From the NCBI GenBank assembly GCA_030998015.1, contig JARWMV010000089.1, positions 1 through 64,000 on the forward strand: a stretch of 64,000 bases of DNA, given 5' to 3'. Position 1 is the first letter of the stretch; each line of letters opens with the position of its first letter. The position numbers and the translations under genes are program-made. Below the pieces are notes generated by a model. The model had not been told where the DNA came from. It did no database searches and saw only the letters and a program-made list of their open reading frames with translations. Below, one piece after another: positions 1-10,489 of the stretch. The stretch comes from Ceratorhiza oryzae-sativae. Lineage: Eukaryota; Basidiomycota; Agaricomycetes; Cantharellales; Ceratobasidiaceae.

Positions 1-110
1 AAAGGCTACGGCGCAGAAGAAAATAGTTGGGAACCTAAAGCCCACCTCAAGAATGCACCGGAAGCTTTATCCAATTTCCACCGAGATCACCCTGATGCGC
101 CCGGGCCTTA
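1..110 (+). CDS. Gypsy (chromovirus) polyprotein, C-terminal end, element A
   Basis: The first 110 bases read through in frame 1 to a TAA at 108-110. The peptide (KGYGAEENSWEP..., then HLKNAPEALSNFH) is the second half of a chromodomain of the kind that ends Ty3/gypsy chromovirus integrases: the W-E-P motif followed by a helix starting near NAPEAL. The rest of the element lies left of the window. A purine-rich tract (113-122) and an LTR follow directly, so this is the 3' end of a plus-strand element. No damage is visible in this short piece. Confidence 0.8.
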
Positions 111-122
111 ATGGGGGGGAAG

Positions 123-633
123 TGTCATGGCCTAGACCATGACCACGATTTTATTATGAATTTTCTATATTTTATAACTTCCTTTTTTATGATGTTTTGG
201 ACAAGTCCCGTTTATTCAGATATATGCGGTTTATCTACCTTCATGTCACGTGACCTTGTTGTTGTTGACTCAATGTTTGGTGTTACCGGAATGCTCTGTC
301 GGGACGTGGCACTATTAGCTTCTTATTGGTCCTGGTATTTGATTTGTACTGCCTCGGCCATGAATATATAAGGGAGAGTCTGAGAGCCTTAAGCCTCAGA
401 ACTCGACCTCCTGTCGTACCCCTTCTACTACCTGTGTGACCTACCAGTCCATAGTCCCTGCCCAGTCCTCTTAAGGACAAGTGCACCTACTACCCTACTC
501 CCTTGCGTCTTATCGCACCCTCACTGCACGTCCCACCTTAGACGTTGTCAGTAAAGCCTCCGGCATCGCTGCCCATAGGCTCGTCATCACCACCTAGGTG
601 TTTGACATTACTGTTCAGGTCGTAGCTCTGACA
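123..633 (+). repeat. 3' LTR of gypsy element A (511 bp)
   Basis: This copy starts TGTCATGGCC and ends GCTCTGACA, so it has TG...CA ends with a short inverted repeat TGTCA/TGACA. It lies directly behind a polypurine tract (GGGGGGGAAG) and the chromodomain end. An ATTGG box near 325 and TATATAAG at 365-372 suggest the promoter, in plus orientation like the polyprotein. A second copy of the same family is the solo LTR at 20630-21138. The right junction cuts the gag frame of element B; the five bases after it (ATTTG) would be the target duplication, but its partner lies outside the window. Confidence 0.85.
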
Positions 634-1127
634 ATTTGACACTGATTTATACCCGTGATTGCCTTTTCTAGTTCCCTATGATTATTGTCTCTAAGTTCCT
701 TGAGCCCCGCCCTGATGGCCGTGGCAATGGTGTGAATAGGGTTGGCAGTGGCTATGGTTCCGGGACCTGGCTGGGGTTGTGTCCTTGCCTCTTCCGCCAA
801 GGCTGTGCCTTGTTCGTATATGGTTCGGGTCATATCTTCTACCTCATCCCTCTCTGGATTTGAGATATCTCCTGGGTCTGGATTTATCAGGTGAATTGGC
901 GGTTGAGGGCTGCGGAGTGGTATTCCCCCTATTTCCCCTCCCAGGATGGGGGCCCGAGTGGGGTTGGGTTGAGCCACTGGTCGTGGGTTTTGTGGCAACC
1001 CCCCTGGCATTCCTTGGAGGGTCTCATCTGGGTTACCTTCCGCCTCTGGGGAAGCAATGGGTTTGGGTGATTGTGGCCTACTATTTGCCACTCTGCTTTG
1101 AGATCGAGTTTGTGGTCTCTGTGACAT
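634..1127 (-). pseudogene. Gag N-terminal part, gypsy element B, cut by LTR A
   Basis: An open frame of about 165 codons starts with ATG at 1127 and runs left until it meets the LTR of element A at 633. The product begins MSQRPQTRSQSR and is rich in Pro, Gln, Arg and Ser, with a helical segment (IATAIRAGLKELRDNNHREL) near the cut; no zinc knuckle is reached. Composition and position, 121 bp inside the family-B LTR on the same strand, indicate a retrotransposon gag start. The remainder should lie left of element A, outside the window. Gag identity is inferred from context, since such proteins are weakly conserved. Confidence 0.6.
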
Positions 1128-1248
1128 AGTTTCTTTGTGTTCTCTTATGTATCACAGGAGTTAGCTGGTTTTCTCGTGTACTCAGCCCTTAGTATCTGTG
1201 CAGTATACTTATGTTCGCCACTAGTTAAGTTAAGAGCTTGCTTTATAA

Positions 1249-2030
1249 TGTCGTGACCCTCTGGAGGCTCCCTTGTGGAGCACTTAAGTAGTGGCTGCGT
1301 TGACGGTTTGGTGCTATGCGGTATGTATTGAGTATTCTAGTTACAGTGTTTGCTATGGTCTATGGTGGTTGACGAGATAAAGCAAGCTGAGGCGTCCAGT
1401 CTTGCTTTATCCTCCTTATATATACCTGTGGCTGCGGTGGCTGCGGACGTATTATCTAAGCACACTCCGCAGTAGGTGTAGGTTATGTATAGTACTATGG
1501 GTTAGGTAATTGTTTATCTTAAGTTTGTGTGGCTCTGAATCTTATAGAGCCGCGCGAGGTCCGAGGGGTAGGCGCTGAGGTCACGTGGTCCTGCCGTAAG
1601 CGCCGAGATCACGTGACAACTCGCTCCTCGCTCCAAGTAACATGGGAGAGAAATGCTGGAGCGAGTTCAGGGTAACAACCGTAAGCGCTGAGGTCACGTG
1701 ATCCTTCCTTAAGCGCCGAGATCACGTGACAACTCGCTCCTCGCTCCAAGTAACAAGGGAGAGAAATGCTGGAGCGAGTTCAGGGTAACCACCCTAGGCG
1801 CTGAGGTCACGTGATCCTACCGTAAGCGCCGAGATCACGTGACAACTCGCTCCTCGCTCCAAGTAACATGGGAGAGAAATGCTGGAGCGAGTTCAGGGTA
1901 ACCACCGTAAGCGCCGGCTAAGCGCCGAGGTCACGTGACCTTGTTTATGGCTTATTCCGCTTAGGAAAAATGCCATAAATCTGTAGAAATATTTGGTTGT
2001 TTTGTTATGTCCGTTTGACGGGTCATAACA
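1249..2030 (-). repeat. 5' LTR of gypsy element B (782 bp)
   Basis: Read on the minus strand the repeat starts TGTTATGACCC and ends GGGTCACGACA. The same repeat forms the solo LTRs at 6348-6925 and 9304-9983. In sense orientation it carries a TATATAAGG box (minus strand, near 1417-1426). Flanking pentamers differ (TATAA at 1244-1248, TCAGG at 2031-2035), so this is not a solo LTR but one end of a longer element whose leader (1128-1248) and gag continue to the left. No classical tRNA primer site is obvious in the leader. The right edge interrupts the RNase H frame of element C. Confidence 0.8.
1569..1912. repeat. Three tandem 113-bp units inside LTR B
   Basis: The unit recurs at 1572, 1685 and 1798 (start of GCGCTGAGG), an exact 113-bp period. 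Each unit carries two CACGTG palindromes and the hairpin-forming pair ACTCGCTCC...GGAGCGAGT. The solo LTR at 6348 has one comparable unit and the one at 9304 has two, with a 101-bp period. The variation in copy number explains most of the length difference between family members (578, 680, 782 bp). Confidence 0.85.
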
Positions 2031-3934
2031 TCAGGCTATGCCACAGGTGCTGTCTTATTGCAATATGGAGAAGACGGGATGCTTCACCCAATCTCCTACT
2101 ATTCCAAAGCAATGGTCCCAGCAGAAAGAAACTATGATATCTACAACAAAGAAATGCTGGCGATTATAAAAGCCCTCAAACACTGGCGTCACCTACTAGA
2201 AGGGGCCGAACACCCGGTAAACATTGTTTGTGACCACAAAAATCTGGAATATTGGAAGACAAACCAGCCGCTAAATGGCCGAGTCACACGATGGCATGAG
2301 TTCCTATCCAGGTTTGAATTCAAGATTCTATACATTGAGGGGGCAAAGAATGGCCGGGCAGACATACTCTCTAGACTGTCAAGGCACATCCCTAAAGAGG
2401 GGGGTGAGAGCCAAGCTCTGCTGGCACAAAACCAATTTTTGGAATTAAAATCTCTGCAGCTACAAGCAATCACACCAGACCATGACCTGGAACAACTCAT
2501 TAGGGATGCTATCCCAGGGGACGGGCACCTGTCAAAGGTGCTAAAAGCCCTAGATGACAATGAAAAAGTCAAAAACTGGGAATGGGATGAAGGACTTTTA
2601 TGATACAAGGGCAGAATCTATGTCCCAAACAACAAAGAACTTCGCAAGCTGGTCATTGAAAGCCGTCACAACAACCCAGCCGCAGGACACCCAGGACATT
2701 TCAGAACATACGAATTGCTAAACCACAAATATACATGGTCATCAATGAAAAAATCAGTCAACAAATATGTCACACATTGCGAATCATGTACTAGGAATAA
2801 GCACAGCAACCAGGTTCCCCCAGGGCTCCTAAACCCAATACCAGCACCAGAAAAACCTTGGGAGGAAATTACTTATGATCTGATCACTGGGCTACCCCTG
2901 TCAGAAGGGTTTGACGCCATATTTACAGTTGTCGACCGCCTGACAAAAATGGTCCACTTTATTCCATGTCAATCGGAAGCCAGTGCTATGGATTGCGCCA
3001 ACTTGTTCCTAACATATGTATGGAAACTTCACGGGCTACCACAGAAAACAATCTCAGATCGCGGCCCCAACTTTGCATCCAAGTTCCTAAGGCACCTATA
3101 TAAACGGCTAGACATAAAACCCTCCTACTCTACAGCATATCACCCACAAACGGACGGCCAGTCAGAAAGGGCTAACCAAGTAGTAGAAGGGTACCTGAGA
3201 CACTACATATCAGATTGGCAGGATGACTGGGTCTCACTCTTACCCTTGGCCAAATTTGCCTACAACAATGGTGTCAATGCCTCAACCGGCAAATCACCAT
3301 TTTTTGCAAACTATGGTTTCCACCCAAGGCTGGCAGTTGGGGACAAGGAGGGACAAGAATTCCCCCTAGCCAACAATCATGCAGAATGGCTCCAAAAGGG
3401 CCATGACGAACTTAGGGCAGCCCTGGAAATAGCAAACCAGAGGATCAAGGGGCTCCTGAAGCTATTAAGGTTGGAGACAAAGTCTGGCTTGATACCAAAA
3501 ACATACGGACACAGCAGGCCTCCAGGAAACTGGCCCACAAAAGAGTTGGACCATTCAGGGTGGTAGCACAACATGGCACACATGCCTACAAATTGGACTT
3601 ACCGATAACCATGAAAATACACCCAGTATTTCATGTCTCACTCCTGACCAAATATAAAGACGACCCCTATGGCCGTCAGGTTCCCCCACCACCACCTGTG
3701 GTAACTCCTGAAGGGGAAGAAGAGTTCAAAGTGGAACAGATCATAAAGTCACGATACAACAAAAGATCCAACGTCTTCGAATACTATGTCAAGTGGCTCG
3801 GCTATGACGAGCGACAATGGTTAACCTACGACGACCTGGTGAACGCACCAGAACTCATTGCTGACTATGTCAAGTCACACCCAAAGGCACCCCAGGACCC
3901 CCGTGCCTTGAAGGGGGGAAGTGTCACAAACTGA
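2031..3934 (+). pseudogene. Gypsy (chromovirus) pol, RNase H to chromodomain, element C
   Basis: Translation from 2031 enters in the middle of a Ty3/gypsy RNase H (SGYATGAVLLQYGEDG, then YDIYNKEMLAIIKAL and a DHKNL motif). It continues through the integrase zinc-binding module (H...H, CESC) around 2640-2810, the catalytic core (VDRLTKMVHF, SDRGPNF, HPQTDGQSER) around 2860-3330 and a chromodomain (YYVKWLGYDERQWLTYDD) near 3780-3830. The frame is broken by a TGA at 2601-2603 and by a one-base shift near 3450. The 5' part is missing because LTR B is inserted between the first RNase H Asp-Ala and Ser-Gly. A GAAGGGGGGAAG purine tract at the end leads into an LTR. Confidence 0.85.
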
Positions 3935-4290
3935 CACGCATACATCCACTCTACAATATTTTCTCGATTTACTACATTTTATGAGATCGTCTTCAAAACA
4001 TACTTGCCTTTTATGGTATATCTGTATCATGTGACTCAGGGAATGTTCCAGACTGGTAACCGAGATGTATTTCAACTCTGATGTGAAATTCCGCAGTTCC
4101 GCAGTCGCTTCTACTGCTTCTATCTCTTATCTGTCGTGACTCACTGTACGGACTTGTTTGTTATGATGTGGCTCGTACTGTGTATATAAACCAGGTCAAG
4201 TTCGCAGAGGACTCCTCAAGAACTTGACCTCTCGTCGAATACAAGTTCTTTTATTTTCTTACCATTTTTCTCGCCGCCTGACTTGTCGTC
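3922..4290 (+). repeat. Probable 3' LTR remnant of element C
   Basis: It begins TGTCACAAACTGACACGC immediately after the polypurine tract at 3909-3921, where the 3' LTR is expected, and overlaps the last codons of pol as in related elements. A TATATAAA box occurs near 4180. No CA-ending right boundary or second copy is present in the window. The sequence runs into a gag-like zinc-knuckle frame of a copia element, so the LTR is probably truncated; the right limit is approximate. Confidence 0.45.
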
Positions 4291-6272
4291 GTCGACATGG
4301 ATCAAGATTATCCATTGATATCCAGTCATGTCTACTTGCTGAATACCATTGCCAAAAATCCTCACAAAGTGAAAAATCTTTCTTTGCTTGTAACCACCAA
4401 GTCCCAGGAAACCACTGTAATGCCCAACCACAGCACACATCTGCCATCATCGAAATCATTTGCCACAACTGTGGCATACCTGGCCACAAGAGACCTGAGT
4501 GTTGTAAGGCTGGAGGCAGCGCATATAGGGGCAGTAGAGGCGGCAGTACCCATCAAACATCCAACCATGGGTGTGGAACTGGTTGCAGAAACGCTGGAGG
4601 TCAGAATAATCATCATAACAACAATAACGCTAACAACAGTGGTAATAATAATCAACACCATGACAAACAGCAGAATGGAAACAATGACAAACATGCAAAC
4701 TTTGCTTTGTCGTCCAAATTTGCATTTTCTTTTCAATTTACTTGCAGTCCTCCCAATTTGGCATCTGGCTTGATTCCTAGCTCATCTACAAATGCCCCAA
4801 CTGTTTCTCCAACTCAAGAACTGATATCCACACCTGATCTGCCTCCACCTACTTTTGAAGATTCTCCCACCTGTGTCCAGCACTACTTCACCAACAACTT
4901 CTGACAATTCTTGTTCAGTCTTCAGAATCTTACTCAATTTGGCATTGGCTTAGACAACTCTTGGATCATTGACTCTGGCGCTTCTTGCCATGTGACTAAC
5001 CGCCAAGAGCACTTAACAAATTTTATTCCAATGTCTGTGTCTATCCAAGGTGTTGGTGGTATGGCTGCTATTTCTGGTTTTGGTGAAATCACTCTTTTCA
5101 CACATGCCTGAGTCCCTTGCATCATTGAAAATTGACCTGTCTATGGTTGCCCTGATGGTTGTGTCTTGTTTACAAATGTTGCTCTAGTTGAAAACTCCCC
5201 AGTCAACCTTCTATTGCTATCTGCTTGGACTGATGAGTATCCTAGGCACTGTATGCACATTACTAGGGATACTATGGCTTTCTTCAATGACTCTGGCTCT
5301 GGTTCTTCAACTCTATTTGCTCTAGCCAAGAAGATAGGCAAGCAACACACTGGGAACTCCTGGTATCTTATGACCACTACAGATCCTGGCCAGCATGCTT
5401 ATTTAACATGTACTCTTAATGACTGGCATATCATTCTTGCACATACAGACCCCCAGAATATTCTTAGACTCAAAAATAGCAACCTCGCTTGTGGTCTAGA
5501 GATTACTAAGACTGATTCCATTTCTCTGAGCCTGGATTTTGACTGCCTTGGCTGCATACTGGGCAAGGCACATGTTCGCCCCTTTGGAAATGTCTCCATC
5601 AAAACCCCTTGCAACATTGCTGACCTGTTCTACTCTGATGTCTGGGGACCTGCTTCTGTTGATTCTATTCAAGGCAATTGCTACTACATTGTATTTGTTG
5701 ATGCTGCCACTTGATTTACTTTTGTACACTTTATGCATCACAAGAACAAGGCTGTAGACTGCTATATTGCCCTTGCCAACTTCATCCACACTCAGAAGGG
5801 TCTAGAGATCAAGCACATTCATTTTAACAATGGCAAAGAGATGATTAATAAATGCTTATGCAAGTTCTGCAACAAGACTGGTACTGAAATCACTACCACT
5901 GCTCCCTACTTGTCACAACAGAACAGTGCTGCTGAACATGCACATCATACTCTTGCCAAACACTCTAGGTCTATGATACATGGCCACTCGAATACTTGAG
6001 GCAAGCTCTTTCTATGGCAGGAAGCTGTGTCTTACACCAATATGATTGCCAATAACATGCCTCACAAGATCCATGGCAAATGGCATATTCCCCAAGTTGA
6101 AATGTTCAACAAACCAATCAACATGTCCTATTTTCAACTTTTTGGCACTACTTGCCAGGTTCTTACACAATCGAAACCCCATTCAAAAATCAAGGCCAAA
6201 ACGCGTTGCACCATCTTTACCAGCATTGATAGAACATCATGCAGGGGGTCACAGGATTTCATACAATTGTAA
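4224..6272 (+). pseudogene. Ty1/copia gag-pol fragment with in-frame TGA codons
   Basis: A single frame (all segments share phase 0) carries copia landmarks in order: a CCHC knuckle (CHNCGIPGHKRPEC) near 4460-4500, an Asn/His-rich linker, an aspartic protease start (WIIDSGASCHVT) near 4960, a GAG-pre-integrase zinc module (LAHTDPQNI...CLGC) near 5440-5560, and an integrase core (YSDVWGP, HFNNGKEM, SQQNSAAEHAH) near 5630-5950. The frame is stopped by TGA at 4902, 5109, about 5133, 5712 and 5997, then TAA at 6270. The usual integrase RSDNGGE block reads FNNGKE, so a catalytic Asp is Asn. Reverse transcriptase and RNase H are absent and gag is short, so this is a decayed fragment. Confidence 0.85.
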
Positions 6273-6347
6273 GATCATATAATACTCACCTGACCCAGCA
6301 GACTAAAATGTCTTACCTTTTCACTATAAGGCATTACAGCCCACTGG

Positions 6348-6925
6348 TGTCGTGACCCTCTGGAGGCTCTCTTGTGGAGCACTTAAGTAGTGGCTGCGTT
6401 TATGGTTTGGTGCTATGCAGTATGTATTGAGCGTTCTAGTTACAGTGTTTGTTATGGTCTATGGTGGTTGACGAGATAAAGCAAGCTGAGGCATCCAGTC
6501 TTGCTTTGTCCTCCTTATATATACCTGTGGCTGCGGTGGCTGCGGACGTATTATCTAAGCACACTCCGCAGTAGGTGTAGGTTATGTACAGTACTATGGG
6601 TTAGGTAATTGTTTGTCTTAAGTTTGTGCAGCTCCGAATCTTATAGAGCCGCGCAAGGTCCGAGGGTCATGTGACCTTGTTGGACTTAAGCACCTGGCGC
6701 TTAATCGCTGAATAAGCGCCGAGGTCACGTGACAACTCGCTCCTCGCTCCAGGTAACATGGGAGAGAAACGCTGGAGCGAGTTCAGGGTAACCACCGGCG
6801 CTTAATCGTTAGGTAAGCGCCGAGATCACGTGACCTTGTTTATGGTTTGTTCCGCTTCGGGAAAAATGCCATAAATCTGTACAATATTCGGTTGTTAGGT
6901 TATGTCTGCTAGGCGGGTCATAACA
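6348..6925 (-). repeat. Solo LTR, gypsy family B (578 bp), TSD ACTGG
   Basis: The plus strand reads TGTCGTGACCC...GGGTCATAACA, the reverse orientation of the copy at 9304. It is flanked by perfect 5-bp direct repeats ACTGG (6343-6347 and 6926-6930). The TG...CA ends, the target duplication and the absence of internal coding sequence identify a solo LTR left by recombination between two LTRs. It contains a single copy of the roughly 100-bp CACGTG-bearing unit that is repeated in the other family members. Confidence 0.9.
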
Positions 6926-7450
6926 ACTGGCAAAATCAGTAAGCTGGTCAGGTATTCTAAATCACATGACCATCTGACTCACTAATCCAGACCTTCCAGC
7001 ACTGCAAGGCAGAACTTTTAATTATCAGACATTACAATTCACTGGCGAAATTGGTAAGACAGCAAAGTGTTATCAATACATTAACTATCTTATTAGTCTA
7101 GCCACCCATACATCAATCATCAAGCATATATACTATTATAAGTCTATATCATGTTTGTATCTGTCTGGTAGAGTATGAATGAATTGTTTGATTGGCCATA
7201 GCGTACAAGTTAACTTCCAGGCTTACAGTTTTTGCCCAAAATGTGCAGACCACCAGTTCTTCTAATCTACCACCATTTGGATAACTCAGATCAGTCCTGT
7301 TACCGTATATGCCAGGGGTTGTGCATTTGAGAGGATATAGATCAAATATTTGCAGCATGTATTAGGTGGTCTCAATACAAAACACATTTTATTAAACACA
7401 GATAGAGAAATACATAAATACAGGTGGAACAGGGGAATGGACTGGGGCAA
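6926..7450. other. Interval without recognised gene, right of the solo LTR
   Basis: The sequence right of the target duplication is AT-rich and contains no frame I can tie to a family. It probably continues the pre-insertion sequence at 6273-6347, since the solo LTR is flanked by a perfect duplication. It includes the downstream side of the minus-strand DUF6698-like gene. Confidence 0.4.
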
Positions 7451-8795
7451 TCAAGAGTCTTCAGCTGTTTCCTTGCCTCCGTCTTCATCCTCATTGTCCT
7501 CGACTTTGGCTTCAAGTAACAATAGCATACCGCCATTACCACCATCATCTGCTTGATCAGCTCTGTCTTGAATGACATCCGGGAAGAGCATTCTGTGAAA
7601 ACGTCAGTGCATGCAAACAAGAGAATTAACCAAGTAGAAACTTACTTGTTCCACCAGTCAATCAGCGCCTTGGCACAGTGCTGGAATTTGGGGGCCTCCA
7701 GATAAGTACAAAGCTCATTGTAAAATGTTGCATAGCTGAATGTACCAGAGTCATCAAAAGTGGCTTTACCATCACAGCCACATAGGCAAGGAAAGCTATT
7801 GTGACCTTAGTCAACTTATACTTCACCCTGATACCCTTTCAGCCACACCACACAGTATTTGGCCGAACTTGAGCTGTTGGTATCACAGAAGAGGGAGATC
7901 AAATAATGATATTGGCAACCTAGAAAAGCGTAAGTGGAAAGTTTGACTGAACTGCTCAACAAACTTACATTGACAAGTAGCCAGTTCTTGAGCATGTCCT
8001 TTGATGGTTTGTCTGGGTCACCCTTACCGTCAGGATATATGAATCAGCCCCAATGCTTGGCATCCATAGGTGGGTTTGAGCACTCAATAAACTGTCGCTT
8101 CTGCCTGTTATTGGATTAGATGGGATTTGCTGCTATAATTCAAGACACTTACTCTTTGTTATCCCAGTCCACTGTAATAGGAGACAAGAGATATGCACAC
8201 TTGGGATGTGCAAGGCCATGACTACTCTTTGGTTGGTCAACCAAGGACGGTACCCAACTCTTCAGGTGCAGCAACACATGTTTGACCTTGTGGTTGTCCT
8301 TGGCCTTTGCACTGTTTTGCCCATCACTAAGCTGGGGAATATGGTTAATCCTTGTTGATTTTAGCAGCTGAGTCACTCTATCTCACCTTCTGACAAACAT
8401 TCCACATAAAATGCCCACCCCACTCCTCTAGAAGATTGAAAAGATCAGGCTGTAAGCAGTGTAGTTCATTGTGAAGAGCAAAATAAAGCTTGTCTCTAAC
8501 CCAGAAAGGTGTAAGTCATCCCAACCTGTTGAGCAGATTGCCATGCTCACTCTTTTGATGCACCATCTTGGATAGTTTGCTCTGAGTCATTTGCCATGGC
8601 TCTGCGCAATTTGACAGCAGCGTTCATAAGTGTTCAAGGCTTCCAGTGCATTGCCACCATGCAAGTAAGTTGGCACACATCTGTTGGGAGAGGACTTTGC
8701 TTGCTATCTAACTCATGGATATCATCAGAAGGAGAGGCTTCATGAGAGGGAGTAACAGATTGTCTCTCCAGTTTGGGTGGCATGCTAAGGGACAT
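7451..8795 (-). pseudogene. DUF6698-like protein gene, probably decayed
   Basis: Read on the minus strand, exons separated by short GT-AG introns encode blocks typical of DUF6698, a large basidiomycete family of unknown function: LLSPITVDWDN, then RQFIECSNPPMDAKHW, FIYPDGKGDPDKP, NWLLVN, TFYNELCTYLEAPKF and ALIDWWNK, ending in an acidic tail (TGA at 7453-7451). A TGA interrupts the frame after KHWG, and the N-terminal half (8400-8700) reads in several frames, so the gene is likely dead or poorly modelled. A TATAAAAA box lies on the minus strand near 8995, about 200 bp upstream of the ATG used. Family assignment is from remembered motif order, not a search. Confidence 0.5.
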
Positions 8796-9303
8796 GGTGA
8801 GTACTGTGGCTATTGACTGGAACAAATGGGTGGCTGACTCACTGACTGTGCTGGCATTGACGTTTCCTTTGTAGTAGCACCATTATAGGTATGGAGCTAA
8901 TTGTAATGGAGAAGGGAGTAGGAGGTGAGAGGGACCAAGGCAGGAGAGAGAGGAAAGACAACTAAGGTGCACTGCAAGGTTTCATTGTCCTTTTTATAAC
9001 TTGTTGTGTAGAATTTGCTAGATTTTTCTCAACAATTCTCAATGTGCCTCAGAGCGACTCTCCTGCCAGTTTATTTTAAATTGGACAAGGTAAGTTTCCA
9101 TTTTTGGTATATATGCACCCAACCCGGCAATAAAAGCCTGGCCCACCACTTATGCGTCCTTGCTTGACCACTTTGTTGAACTTTTGTCTGACTCAGTCAC
9201 TCTTTCTCCACAGCAACATTGCAGAGATGGGTAACAGTCTATTCCATTTTCTCTCACATTATTTCTCAACTTGCCCTCCACCTTGCACTGTAGCAAGTCA
9301 CAG

Positions 9304-9983
9304 TGTTATGACCCGCCTAGCAGACATAACCTAACAACCAAATATTGTACAGATTTATGGCATTTTTCCCGAAGCGGAACAAACCATAAACAAGGTCACG
9401 TGATCTCGGCGCTTACCTAACGATTAAGCGCCGGTGGTTACCCTGAACTCGCTCCAGCGTTTCTCTCCCATGTTACCTGGAGCGAGGAGCGAGTTGTCAC
9501 GTGACCTCGGCGCTTATTCAGCAATTAAGCGCCGGTGGTTACCCTGAACTCGCTCCAGCGTTTCTCTCCCATGTTACCTGGAGCGAGGAGCGAGTTGTCA
9601 CGTGACCTCGGCGCTTATTCAGCGATTAAGCGCCAGGTGCTTAAGTCCAAAAAGGTCACATGACCCTCGGACCTCGCGTGGCTCTATAAGATTCGGAGCC
9701 GCACAAACTTAAGACAAACAATTACCTAACCCATAGTACTGTACATAACCTACACCTACTGCGGAGTGTGCTTAGATAATACATCCACAGCCACCGCAGC
9801 CACAGGTATATATAAGGAGGATAAAGCGAGACTGGATGCCTCAGCTTGCTTTATCTTGTCAACCACCATAGACCATAGCAAAACACTGTAACTAGAACGC
9901 TCAATACATACTGCATAGCACCAAACCGTCAACGCAGCCACTACTTAAGTGCTCCACAAGGGAGCCTCCAGAGGGTCACGACA
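9304..9983 (+). repeat. Solo LTR, gypsy family B (680 bp), TSD CACAG
   Basis: It starts TGTTATGACCC and ends GGGTCACGACA, flanked by perfect pentamers CACAG (9299-9303 and 9984-9988). It contains two tandem copies of the CACGTG/hairpin unit (period 101 bp, for example TTAAGC at 9424 and 9525) and a TATATAAGG box near 9808 in sense orientation. No internal coding sequence is present, so it is a solo LTR. Confidence 0.9.
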
Positions 9984-10489
9984 CACAGGATCAAACTTTA
10001 GTCTGGTGGCTGGAATATCCTGTGATCTGGCAAGGGACTTCCAGTTGGTGCTATTTGGACAGGCCTGATATCCAAATCAAGAACTGAGATTTATAGTGTA
10101 ATATAATTACTTAAGCAGGAAAAGTCCAATTTTGATCAAAAAAGTCCTTTCAGTGGACTTCCCCAAAATCCAGTGGACTTTGGGTTAATCTGACCATGAC
10201 TTCCAGTGAGTCCAGCATGCACTGCAAGTTAATCCAGGTGGGACTATGATCAGATCCGTTTGGGACTGTGAGTAAATATGGTTGGGACTCTGTGGCTGCT
10301 TGCTTCAAGTGTTTGGTTCTCACATATCCACTGGTTGTATGCGTGTAGAAATATGTATTCGGTAGACATCAGCGTAGATAACATGAGTAGCGCAACATCA
10401 GCATTGTAACATCAGCATTGTAAATGTTCAAGAAACAGACAGAAAAGAAAATCAAGAAGAGAAAATAGACATTATAGATGTAGAAATGG
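9984..10489. other. Non-coding interval with repeated GGACTT/GGGACT words
   Basis: No reading frame is convincing here. The words GGGACT, GGACTT and their complements recur about ten times between 10030 and 10290, in both orientations. A similar density is seen at 18340-18540. Subterminal repeat clusters of this sort are typical of CACTA-type transposons, but no terminal inverted repeat was matched between the two places. Confidence 0.35.

Noticed and set aside
779..1129. Plus-strand open frame of 116 codons
   Set aside because: It is the antisense of the gag-like frame and has no motifs.
4297..4773. 158-codon frame starting MDQDYPL as the copia gag
   Set aside because: The zinc knuckle, protease and integrase all lie in another frame; this one has no gag features.
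2601..6272. TGA read as tryptophan or a recoded codon
   Set aside because: Host genes here use TGA as a normal stop (DUF6698-like, hydratase, paralog 4) and TGG for Trp; transposon decay is simpler.
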